Shown in pieces: positions 1-9,358 of a stretch of 64,000 nt of DNA (position 1 is its first letter; every line of letters starts with the position of its first letter). A program made the position numbers and the translations under genes. The notes below the pieces were generated by a model. That model saw nothing but the letters and a program-made list of their open reading frames with translations. It searched no databases and had not been told where the DNA came from. Source of the stretch: Choricystis sp. odSpoLacu1 (taxonomy: Eukaryota > Chlorophyta > Trebouxiophyceae); the NCBI GenBank assembly GCA_958009055.1, contig OY253651.1:310001-374000 (forward strand), in the 5' to 3' direction.

Positions 1-616
1 TCGCGATCGCGCCGGCCCGAGTGCGCGCGCTCCCCCTTCCGCCGCATCACGCCCAAGCCACCGCCTGCCGCACTGCATCACGCCCAGTGCGTGTCTCGCG
101 CACCACCCGGACGGGGTGGCGGGCGCCGGGCGCGTCGGATCGGGCACACAGCGGCGTGCGGCGAGTGGTGTGTTGCTCGCATCGAGTGCGACCGAAGCAC
201 GCCCCCCCCCGCCGCCGTGCCTCCACTCCGCACCACACGCAGCCCGTCACAGCGCGCGCAAGCACCCACTGCGTGCACACGGGGGGTGCGACGCGGGTGG
301 GAGCGGCGCCAGGGCAGGGAACGGGGGCAGCAGCAACCGAGCGACCGAGTGCCCGGCCGCCGCCGCCCGCCGTGAAAGCGCGTGCGTGCTGGTGGCCTGT
401 GCCCCACACAAACGCCTCCCACCGCCACCCGCGCCCTCCCAGTCGGTATCTGGGTGTTCACACACTCCGTGATTGGGGGACGCGGAGGTGGTGGCAGGGC
501 GGGCGGGGCCGGGGCACGGTCCGTGCACTGCGCCGGCGGCCTGCGGCAATCGCGGCGCCCTCCGCACGCCCCGCCGCCGCCGCCAGGTGCGGCCGCACAC
601 GCCTCCACACACTTAC
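1..616 (-). other. First intron of the RPS3A gene (incomplete)
   Basis: This GC-rich stretch follows the RPS3A donor. Long open frames occur on both strands but none shows recognisable protein similarity or plausible splice borders, so they look like GC-driven chance frames. No acceptor joining to eS1 sequence was found. Confidence 0.55.
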
Positions 617-669
617 GTCTTCTTCTTGCCGCGCTTGCCGGGCTTGATCTTGTTCTTGCCAACAGCCAT
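617..669 (-). CDS. RPS3A: 40S ribosomal protein S3a, first exon only (partial)
   Basis: This short exon encodes MAVGKNKIKPGKRGKKKT, the conserved basic N-terminus of cytosolic ribosomal protein eS1 (S3a), a structural protein of the small subunit near the mRNA exit. It ends in a clear GTAAGT donor (intron begins at 616, phase 2). No continuation is visible before base 1, so the intron exceeds 616 bp, which is long for this window, and the rest of the gene lies outside. The ATG at 669 is preceded on the coding strand by a pyrimidine-rich leader, as is common for ribosomal protein genes. The identity rests on the N-terminal signature alone, but that signature is distinctive. Confidence 0.8.
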
Positions 670-916
670 TGTGAGGGTTGGAACGGGGGGGAGAGGGGGG
701 AAAAAGAAGAAAAGTTCTGCGTTTTTTTGGTTGATTCGGCTGCGCTCTTCGCTCTCGCTCCCCTCTCGTCCTCCCCCAAACTCGCGTCGACCGTCAATCG
801 CTCTTGCTGACGACGACAACCCACCCACCATCTGAGATGACCCAAAAAACGTCGAATAAAAAACAGTTAAAGAAAAAAACCAACCACCCCCAAAAAACTT
901 GGGCAACCCTCACGAT

Positions 917-1884
917 TTAGGTTTTGCACAAAATGTCGTTCTCGTGCACCACCACAAACGCGTCCCCGCTGGGCGTCTCCATGGCGTCCCCCGCCCACTT
1001 GAAGTAGAGGACGCGGTCGCCTTCCTTGACTTTGGGAGTGATGCGCTCGCCGTCGTCGCCCCGTTTGCCGGGCCCCGTGCGCACAACGACGCCAGCCACC
1101 GGCTTTTCTTTAGCAGAGTCGGGCAGCACGACGCCGCCCGCCGTGATGCCGGCCGCGGGCGTTACTTTCAGCAGGACGCGGTCGGAGCAGGGTTTAAGCT
1201 GGGGGATGTCAGCCGCCGTCGCAGCAGAGCGCGGCATCGTCCCGATCACGTCCACCTCCCGGATCAGGATGTGGGGCTTGCCGCCCAGCAGGAGGTCGGT
1301 GGCGCCCAGCCCAAACTTGGAGTAGAGGATGGTGTCGCCGGGTTTGAGGTCGGGCGGGGAGGGAGGGCCGGCCGGGTTGTTTTTGGGGGGCGCGCCGCTG
1401 CCGACCGCGACCACGTCTCCCGACGTCGGCGCCCGCTGCGCCGTGGTGGGCAGCAGCACGCCCGCCGTGGTGGCGGTCTCGGTGTCGGCGACAGCGGCCA
1501 GGATGTACTCGCCGCGCGGGGTGAGCTGGGTGGAGGGTGTGGAGGCAAACAAAAGGGTGTGAGGTTTGTTTGTGCGGCGACGACGGCTGCTGCTACGGCC
1601 GTCTCAGGCGGCGGTTGGCGTCCGTGCCTGCCTGGGGAAGGCTTCCCTGGCCTGGAATGCGCGTCCTGGGGGTGGAATGCAGGCGCACAGGCGGCGAGGG
1701 GGCGCGGAGCAGGCCCGCGTGTTTCGGGTCTCTAGAAACAGCGGCCTCGTTCTCCTCTGCTCACCTTGCTGTACTGGCTCGGGATCTCAATCGGGTCCCG
1801 ACCGCCCAGCGCACGAGGCGGCGGAGCGCGCACCGGGGTGCGAGCAGAGCCCAGGGCGCGGCGGGGGAGGGTGGGGGCGCGCAT
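917..1884 (-). CDS. CPN20: Chloroplast 20-kDa co-chaperonin with two GroES domains
   Basis: Two exons (1765-1884 and 917-1525) give 242 aa. Residues 1-30 form an Arg/Ala/Pro-rich plastid transit peptide. The mature part starts near IPSQYSKLTPRGEYIL and continues as two tandem Cpn10 folds, the second beginning near KPCSDRVLLKV and ending VVVHENDILCKT. The double GroES arrangement is specific to plastid Cpn20, which caps Cpn60 during folding of Rubisco and other stromal proteins. The intron interrupts exactly between SQYSK and LTPRG (GTGAGC donor, CACCCAG acceptor, phase 0). The gene is divergent from a glutathione transferase whose ATG is only 112 bp away. Confidence 0.93.
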
Positions 1885-1996
1885 GGAGAGGCAGGCGACG
1901 GACAAAAACAAACAAAAAAGGAGTGCTCGAAAAACACGCGTCGCCCGTCGGTTCGTCGTTGGTTTCTCTTTGCATTCCCCAAACCTCACACACGCT
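1885..1996. promoter_or_regulatory. Shared 112-bp promoter between CPN20 and the GST gene
   Basis: The two ATGs face away from each other with only 112 bp between them, so both 5' UTRs and core promoters must fit here or overlap coding DNA. The stretch is A-rich at its left end. No TATA box was identified. Confidence 0.5.
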
Positions 1997-2978
1997 ATGC
2001 GTGCCTCCCCTGTGCGTGCCTCCGCCACCGCCCCTGCAGCCGCGGGCGTGGCCACCCCCTTCCGCCCGGCCAAGGCGACACTGTTTTTGGTGCCCCTGTC
2101 GAACAAGGCGGCCCAGGTGAGCGATTGTGAGAGGATGTTGGGGCGGGGCGCTGTGCCCCAGCGCACACCGAACATGCTGCTGGCTGTGTTTGTGTGTGTT
2201 GATGTGTGGGGGATGCGGGGAAGAGCGGGCAGGGTGTGTTTGTCGCTCACACACGGACACCGTGACGTTTCCTAACCCCTCTCCTCCTCCCCTCACACCA
2301 CCAACAGGTGCGCTACATCATCTACACCAAGGGCCTGGACGTCGACATCGTTTCCCCCGGAACTTTGAACGTTTGAAATCTCCCGAGTACCTGGCCTTGA
2401 ACCCGCACGGCAAGATGCCCCTGCTCGTCCTGCCCGACGGCACTGCTTTGCCTGAAAGTGACACGATTGCGCGCTACCTGCTGGACGAGTACGCGGGCCA
2501 GGGGCCGAGCTTTGACCCGGGTTCGCCGAAAGAGCGCGCGCGCGCCAACCTGGCGGCCCGCACGCTCGACAACTACATCTTTCCGTGCCAGGGCGCGATG
2601 TACAAAGAGATGCCTGCCGAAGAGAGGGCGAAGCAGCTGGCGGAACTCGATGCCCAACTGGATGTGATCGAAAACATTCTCAGCGACGCCGGTCCGCACG
2701 TGTGCGGCAAAGAGTTGTCGATCGGCGACACCGCCCTCTTCCCCACGCTCGTGTTCATCCTGGACATCGCCACCAAAGTGTTTGGGTGGGCCGACCCCCT
2801 GGCCCGCCGCCCCAAGCTGGCGGGGCACTGGCAAGAGATGAGTGAGGCGGATGCAGTGGGTAAGCGCGTCGTCGCCGAGATCCGCTCCGGCCTACAAAAC
2901 TGGGTCGACTCAAAGCGGTGGGATGAGCTGGGCATCACGGCCCAGGTTGCGGCGGATCCTGCCGCGTTTAAACACTGA
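1997..2978 (+). CDS. Glutathione S-transferase-like protein, apparent frame break
   Basis: Exon 1 (1997-2116) gives a 40-residue leader ending in an N-terminal thioredoxin-like start (ATLFLVPLSNKAAQ). Exon 2 (2308-2978) continues VRYIIYTKGLDVDIVSPG and then, after a one-base shift near 2357-2362, NFERLKSPEYLALNPHGKMP, the cis-Pro and glutathione-binding region, followed by an all-alpha C-terminal domain ending at residue about 263. Without the shift the frame stops a few codons later. One missing G in CCCCCGGA (GGG expected) restores the frame, so a sequencing or assembly error or a recent lesion is likely. The Ala/Pro/Arg leader could be an organelle signal. The GST class is not assigned. 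Confidence 0.8.
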
Positions 2979-3040
2979 TTGGTTGTTGTCCTAGAGGTGA
3001 CAAAAAAAAACAGCAAAACAAATGAACCAAACAACCCAAA

Positions 3041-3427
3041 TCACTGCCTACTCTCTCGCCTGGCTGCCGCCTCAGCCTCCAGCTTGGCCTCCAGCGCGGC
3101 AAACGCGTCCACGGACGCGGTGGCTGCAGTGTTGGCGGGGGGTGGCGGTGGCGAAAGACCCCCCCCCGACGCGGCTGCCACCGCCTCTCGATACCGTTTC
3201 AGGTCGGCGGCATACACGTCCCACATACAGCGTTCGCAGCCCGACTGGCAGCAGTCTTCGGGGCCGGGTTCGCGGGGTGGTTGGGGAGGGGGGGTGGGAG
3301 CGGGTGTTGCATTGTCGGTCGTCCCCGCTGCGGCGGTGGCAGACCCCGTTGTGGTGCCCCCCAGCGCGCGCACAGAGGCCGCTGGCGACGGTGCGCGCTG
3401 GCTGGTGGAGCGCAGGCGGGACCACAT
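3041..3427 (-). CDS. Oxidoreductase-like (OXLD1-type) Cys-rich protein
   Basis: A single exon gives 128 aa. The core EPGPEDCCQSGCERCMWDVY carries the Cys pattern of the oxidoreductase-like domain found in mitochondrial OXLD1 and plant relatives; its biochemical role is unknown. The N-terminus (MWSRLRSTSQRAPS) is Arg/Ser-rich and could be a mitochondrial or plastid presequence. It is followed by a Pro/Thr-rich linker and a short Ala/Glu helix at the C-terminus. The ATG at 3427 was chosen because the upstream continuation has no conserved sequence. It faces the TerD gene across a 607-bp gap. Confidence 0.8.
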   Translation of the reverse strand: MWSRLRSTSQRAPSPAASVRALGGTTTGSATAAAGTTDNATPAPTPPPQPPREPGPEDCCQSGCERCMWDVYAADLKRYREAVAAASGGGLSPPPPPANTAATASVDAFAALEAKLEAEAAARRESRQ

Positions 3428-4034
3428 AAATGGGGCAGAAAACTGAGTGAAAAATTGAGCGCCCCACAACTGCCACTACCTTTTTCAGGTGCGTGTGTGC
3501 CCCTCTGCACCCGCTCCCGACACGCGGGGACCACGCCCTCAGCTGAGCGTGGATCCACAAGCTCCCCCTGCCACGTGCGGGCCGCGTGTCCGGGGGGTAG
3601 TCGTGCGCGGCGGTCGGCGTTGCGGGTTGCATGGGCACGTAGCCGTTTGTCAGCAACTCTCCCGCGCGTTTCCTCTCCCACCCGGTCGCACCGCCCCTGG
3701 TTCACGACTGGTGCTTTCTAGTCTGGTGGAGCGCCGGGCGTGGGCCGGGTTGTGGGGAAGGCGTGTGTCGAGAGAGCGCGCTGCGCTGTCGAGGCGCTGC
3801 GTGTCGGATTTTCGCTCACCTATCCCCACCCTCCCACACAGGCGCGCGCCGCCCTCTCCCACACACACCACACGCCACTGTGAACACGCTCGACACTGGT
3901 CGTCTGTGACTGGCTCGCCCGCGCCTGTGTGTCGTCGGAGCCCCCCTACTTTCTTTTCATCCCAATCGCCCACCACGGCGACCGTCACCCCCTTCCCGCC
4001 GCCCCCGGCGGGCGGCCTCCCGCCCTCCGCCTCC
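3428..4034. other. Divergent intergenic region OXLD1 / TerD
   Basis: The region is 607 bp between two start codons pointing outward. Long GC-rich frames cross it but show no family similarity. It should hold both promoters; no specific motif was recognised. Confidence 0.5.
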
Positions 4035-4821
4035 ATGGAACTGGACCTGGACGCCATCACGGAGGGCCTGGCCTCCGTCCGCCTGAACCGGGGGGACAGG
4101 TACAGCGTGGACGGCGGCATCCGCCGCCTCGAGCTGGAGGAGAGGTGGTCGTGGGCGCAGGCGCAGAGCTATGATTCGACACGGTGAGTAGGGTGTTGTG
4201 TGTGTGTGTGGGTGGTGGTGGTGGCGCGTGGAGGTGTCGTGTGTGGGGACGTCTTTGTTTTTTCTCACCCACCCCGCACCCTCCACCCCCAGCTACCTTG
4301 ACGCCTCCTGCCTCATCTTTGGCCCCAACCGCCAGTTCATTGAAGTCGTGGACTACCAGTCCAAGCGCAACACCGCGCGCTCGGGCGCGGACGGCGCGGT
4401 GCGCCACTCGGGCGACATGCTGCGCTCCGTCCTGTGTGAGGGGACTCACACCATCTCCGTCGACCTCGACCGCCTGGAACCCGGCGTCTCCGAACTTTTC
4501 ATCTCGCTGTCCGCGTGGGCGGGGGCGCGCCTGGGCGAGATCCAGTGCCCCCGCGTCGCGTTGACCAATGGCGACACGCGCGCGCCGCTGTGCGAGTACC
4601 GGCTGGAGGGCGTCCCCAAGGACGCGCTGGACACGTACTCCTCTGTCGTCATGTGTCGCGTGTTCCGGGGGGCGGCGGGGCCGGGTGGAGCGCCCGGGGG
4701 GTGGCAGGTTGAAGCGATCGGGCAGCTAGGGCACGGCCACGCGGACGCATACGACCCTCTGCTGCACTGCATTCGCCACGAGCTGGCGCTGGCGGACACG
4801 CTGGCTGGGTGGAAGATGTGA
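4035..4821 (+). CDS. TerD-domain stress protein
   Basis: Two exons (4035-4183 and 4293-4821, phase 2) encode 225 aa. After a 35-residue leader, YLDASCLIFGPN, a DGAV-RHSGDML segment, a THTISVDL strand and the closing WQVEAIGQLGHG follow the order of the TerD fold (two beta-sandwich sheets binding calcium), known from bacterial tellurite/stress operons and from scattered eukaryotes. The acidic ligands of the canonical GDGDDE loop are reduced here (CEGTHT), so metal binding may be weaker. Bacterial Ter partners (TerB, TerC, TerZ) are absent from the window. The function in algae is unknown. Confidence 0.78.
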
Positions 4822-5041
4822 TGTGTGAGGGGTGTGGGTTTTTGCCTTTTTTCGCAGCGTTTTTCGTTTTTCGTTCGCGCTCTTTGTGGGTTGCCACCCA
4901 CCAAAGACAAAAAAACAACACTTGCCCCTTCACCCCCCACCAACGCCTGCTACCCGGTGGGCAAACCATGCGTGTAAAAACAGAGGAGAGAGATCAACGA
5001 GAGTGTGTTGCAAAAGTGTGTCGTTTTCGTTTCTTTCATTT

Positions 5042-5815
5042 TCACGCCGCCGCCGTCGTCTCCCCTCCCTCCTCCCGCGCCGCCGGCCCCACGCCGCTCA
5101 CATACACCCTCGCCGCCGACTCGGCCGCCGCCGCCCACCGGGGCGGCGCCCACGCCTCCTCATCGCGCGGCGCAAAGGCGGTGGTCCGCCCGTCGCGCCC
5201 CAGCACCACCGCCCCCAACGACCCCCCATCTCCCGCGTCGACGCCATCCTTCTCCAGGTGGCGTGTCAGGGCGGCCGCCAGGGCGGACCGGTCGGCGAGC
5301 GAGTCGGCGTGGAGGCGGACACCCCAGCGCACGCCCGCGACGAAAACTTTGACCCCCGCGCCGCGCGGCACGCGGGCCGCGGCTCTCGCTTTGCGGCGGG
5401 CGCGGGAGGCGGCGGCGGCGGCGGCTGCAGCTGCGTCGTCGGGGGGTGGGGGGGCGGGGGCGGCTGGTTTGTCGTCTGAGAGGGGTGAGGGAGGGAGGGA
5501 GGCTGTGTGAGGCCCGTGCTCGCGAGCCACACCTGCCGCAAACACACACACACAATTATCTATCTCCCTGCTCTCTCCATATCAACCCTACCTGTCGCCG
5601 CCCTTTTAGCAGCAGGCTCGTCGTCGCCGTCGCTGCCATGCGCGCGTGGCGCACCGCTCACCCCCCGCGTCCCCCGCCTCCGTCGTCTCCTCCGACGGCG
5701 GGGACGGACGAGCGTCGGAGTCGCCGTTGGATGCGGGCCCCGCGGCGGCGGCGTCGGCGGGCGGGGGGGCGGGGGCGGCGTCCATCGCGTCGTCGCGCGG
5801 AGGGGCGTCGGGCAT
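5042..5815 (-). CDS. Unknown two-exon protein, possible PB1-like C-terminal domain
   Basis: Exons 5662-5815 and 5042-5475 join in phase 1 to give 195 aa. The first 75 residues are Asp/Pro/Ala-rich and probably disordered. A short Arg/Ala helix leads to a compact region beginning GVKVFVAGVRWGVRLHADSL and ending near SAARVYVSG, which alternates predicted strands and helices. The Lys-strand start and the following helix faintly recall the PB1 fold of Aux/IAA proteins, but the acidic OPCA motif is not convincing. No function is assigned. The splice borders (GTGAGC, CCCTCTCAG) and the continuous frame support a real gene. Confidence 0.6.
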
Positions 5816-6122
5816 TGGGGTGTTTTGTGTCGTGAGGTTCAAGCAAAGGCCACTGCAGCTGTGGAGCTGGGATTGGGGTGAGCGTGTCGGGGGCGGCAGG
5901 GAGCGGCCGGTGGGGAGGGGCACGCGGGAGAGAGGGTGCGTTTTTTTTTTTCGAGTTGTGTTTTGGTGAAGGAAAACGCTTTGCTTCCTCCCTCTGCTGA
6001 CCCGCGCCCTCTGGCTCTGACTGTTTCTCACGCAAAATCCTGTCGATCGTTCCAATCACAAGCACACGGTGCGTACTCACGCGATACCCCTTTTTTACTC
6101 TTCCACAACCATTACTCTCCCT
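5816..6122. other. Intergenic, 307 bp
   Basis: The gap separates the start of the unknown gene at 5815 from the stop of GLG1 on the same strand. A T10 tract and AT-richer sequence near 5941-6110 suit GLG1 3' processing. No gene was seen. Confidence 0.5.
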
Positions 6123-9078
6123 TCACCCGTCGCTGCTGCTCGCCCGCGCCTCCACCCGAGGCGCGTGCGTCGGCAGGCGCCGCCTCGCCTTCACGACGCG
6201 CGTGTACCCCTTGTGGAAGCCCTTGTGGCGGGCGTAGGCGGCGCCCACGGCCACGATGGCGACGAGGGTGAGGGCCGCGACGCCGGCGACCGCGCCCCAC
6301 CCCGTCAGCGTCAGCGTGGCGACCGCCCCCGCGGCGGCGCCACGGCTCGCGGCCGCCGCGCGGGCAGCGTGGGGCGGGGTCTGGGTGCCGGGGGCGAGGC
6401 CCAGGCGGGACTCGAGGCGCGCCGCGCCGGCCGCCAGCGCGCCGAGCGCGAGGGACGACTCAAACGCGCCGTACGAGGCGCGCGGCTCGGCGATGGCCAC
6501 CAGGGCAGCACAGGAAGGGGAGAGAGACGAGGAGGTGGAGGCAGCCGCCGCGTCGGCGGCCAGGCGGCGGCGGGTGGGGTCGCCTTCTTCAGCTGCCGCT
6601 TCAACTGCAGCCTCATCATCAGCCGACGGCACAGCCGCCACCAGGCACGCCCGCACACCACCCACGCGGGCGCGGGCCGCGTCGTCGCAGCGAGCGGCCA
6701 CGTCAGCGTCGCAAGCGGTCGTGATGGGGGCGCCGGGCGCCCAAAACTGCAGGCCGCCGCGCACCGAGCGCGCGAGCGCGGCCGCGCACGCGGGCGCGAG
6801 CGCGGACGCTCCCTTGGCCGCCAAACACGCGTGCATCGCGCCGCCCCGCCCCTTGACGCCGGCGCAGTGGGACGCAGCGTCGGCCGCGCACGCGGCCCGC
6901 AGGCCGCCGTCGGCCTTCCACTCGCGGCCGCGCGCGGAGACCGCGGACCGAACCGCTTCGACGCACGCCTCCCCAAAATCAGCGCCATCAGCGGCCGCCA
7001 CCAGGCACGCCAGCACGCGCGCCTTGCCCGCGGGCACACCGTCGCAGTGGGCTTTGCGTTCGGCGGAGCAGGCGGACGCCAGGGCCGGCTGCAGGTCGAC
7101 CGACGCCGTGGCCACGCGCTCCAGGTCGGCCACCGCCGACGCGCACGCCGCGGACAGCGCCCCCCTGTGCTCCGCCAGGCAGGCGACAACCCCGCCCGGG
7201 GCCACGCCGCCACAAAAGGCGTCCACGTCGGCGCGGCAGGCTTCCGCCAGCAGGATGTCGTTGCGGAAGTCGTGCACCTCCATGCGCACGAAGTACTCCA
7301 CCTCCCTGCGGCACGCGTCATCATGGATCCCCTCCACCCGGTCCGCCAAGCAGCGCAGCACGGTGCCGCCGCACGGCACGTCGTCGGGGAAGGGGGGTCC
7401 ACCCGGAGGGGCGCACGCGCCCGCGCACAGGGTGGCGGCGGTGGGTTGACACGCGGCGGAGAGGCGCGCGTTTAACCGAAAGTCGCGCGCCGACGCGCGC
7501 ATGTGGGCCTCGACAGCAGTCGTGCAGTCGGTCGTGACGCCAGGGCGGCTGTCAAGCACAGCGTCCTGCAGGCAGCGCAGGGCGGCGGCCCGGGTGTGGG
7601 GCACGTCGGCGCAGAGCGTGCGCAGCTCGCCACGGCACGCGGTGGCGACGGAGGCTTGGAAGTCGATGGATTCACTCATCCTCACTTCAGCGTCGAACAG
7701 GGACGCCGCACATTCAGGCGTCAACGTCCCCCTCGCATCCTGCAGGCAGCGCAGCACGGCGGCGGAGCCGGGGGGGACGTGGCCGCACGCGCGCGCGCGG
7801 TCGCCCGCGCACGCGGCGGCCAGCGGCGCGTCGAACCGGATGTCGGCCGCGGCGCGCGCCAGGGAGGCGTGCACGGCGGCAGCGCAGTCCGGGGACTTGA
7901 GTTCATCCCTGTAATCTTGCAGGCAAGTCAGCACAGGGGCGTCATCGACGTCGGCGCCCGCGTCGTCTGATTCATCGAGCTCGAGCCCACACAACACGTC
8001 CGCGTCCGCCGCACACGCGGCCCGCAGCCCGGGGTCCAGCCTGAAGTCGGCTGCACGGCGAGCGAGCAGGGCGTCCAGCGCATCGCGGCAGGCGGGCGTG
8101 AACCCGGGTTTGTGGCGCGCGGCCTCGAGGCATGCCTGGGCCGCGCCGTGGCCGGGTGGGACAGAGGCACAGAACGCGCGCTTGTCGGGCAGGCAGGTGC
8201 GGAACAGGCCACCGTTCAACCTCAGGTCGTCCGCGTTCTCCACGTCCTGGCGGAAGACTTCGTCCCGGCACTCCCAGGTGAGGCGCCCCGGCTTGACGCG
8301 CAGGCACGCGCCGACCGCGCCAGGGGCGTCGCCCGCGTCGGAGCACAGTTCTGCCACGTCCCCTTCACACGCGGCCGCCAGCTCTGCGTCTGCCGACCAC
8401 ACGGCGGCAGCATCGGCTTGGCGCTGGGAGACGACAGTGGCGCAGGCGGGAGTCAGGTCGTCCTTGGCTTCGCGCAGGCAGCCGAGCAGGGAGAATTCAT
8501 CCTCCACGTCCGCACAGAACGCCTCCAGGTCGCCCGCGCACGCGTCCGCGAGAGGGACGTCCGCGTTTACGTTGTCCGCGCGTTCGGAGGCAAAGGCCAG
8601 CAGTTCAGCGCGGCAGGGGGGGGACGCGGTCAGGGGGGACCCGGACGCGCCGCCGTCGACCAACGCCCCAATCAGGCACTCGGCCAGCCGCCCCTCGCCA
8701 GGGCGCACATCCGAGCACGCAGCATCCAGCTCGGCTTCGCAGGGACCGTTGGTGGCCAGGTCGCCGGTGCCCGCGTGGAGCAGGGCGGGCGGGTCGACAG
8801 ACACGAGCGACGCTTCGACGGCGTGGGGCGCGGCCTCTTTCTCGTCTTGGGCGGCTTCAGCCACCTCCAGGGCGGCGTCCAGGGCTTCGCCGGTGAGGGG
8901 GACGACGGACTGGGCGGCGGCGGCGGTGGCCAGCAGCAGGAGGAGGGAGGCGCGGGCGAGCTGCTGGGGGGGAAGGTTTGAAAAACGTGCGCGCGCTTGT
9001 CAGTTTTTTTCGGGCGGCGGTTGGCGCCCCATACACTGCCCCCCAAAACCACTCTCTCCACGCGCACACACGCACCAT
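6123..9078 (-). CDS. GLG1: Golgi apparatus protein 1 (GLG1/ESL-1/CFR) with Cys-rich repeats
   Basis: The coding region is a start codon alone in exon 1 (9076-9078) spliced to exon 2 (6123-8963), giving 947 aa. The spliced N-terminus MQLARASLLLLLATAAAAQS is a clean signal peptide. The lumenal part is an array of roughly a dozen GLG1 repeats of about 60 residues, each with the spaced Cys pattern seen in CxxDxxxxC and AxxCLxxxR segments. A single membrane helix (about residues 885-911, GWGAVAGVAALTLVAIVAV) and a short basic cytosolic tail close the protein. In animals the family retains growth-factor receptors and E-selectin ligand in the Golgi; the algal role is unknown. The ATG-only exon is inferred from the donor GTGCGT and acceptor CCCCAG and needs transcript evidence. 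Confidence 0.85.
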
Positions 9079-9358
9079 TGTTCCCGTGCCAAAAGTTGGC
9101 AAGCTCGGAGTTGCTGGGGCGAGGGAGTAGCTGAAGAGGAAAAGGCAATGGGGATTGGTGTCGATGCGCAGTCTCACAACTCTGTGGCGCGCGCGGCCTG
9201 GCAACGCATATGCAGCGGCGGTTGGCAACAGCGGGTGACACGATGGAGCGCGTCCGCCGTGTCGAGCGCGTGTGGTGGGAGGGAGAGAGGGGGCGCACCT
9301 GCTTCTTTTCCTTTTCGGAGAGTGCGATGCCCCCACACCGATCGACCTTCTCCACGCA
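8964..9358. promoter_or_regulatory. Divergent promoter region GLG1 / CBR, including GLG1 intron 1
   Basis: Bases 8964-9075 are read as GLG1 intron 1. Bases 9079-9358 lie between the two ATGs and should hold both promoters. No specific element was recognised. Confidence 0.45.

Noticed and set aside
3489..4034. N-terminal extension of the TerD gene to an upstream start
   Set aside because: The extension is Pro/Arg/His-rich with no conservation and crosses what should be a divergent promoter; the ATG at 4035 fits better.
6069..7475. 468-codon plus-strand frame opposite GLG1
   Set aside because: Antisense shadow; the minus strand shows regular Cys repeats and a signal peptide.
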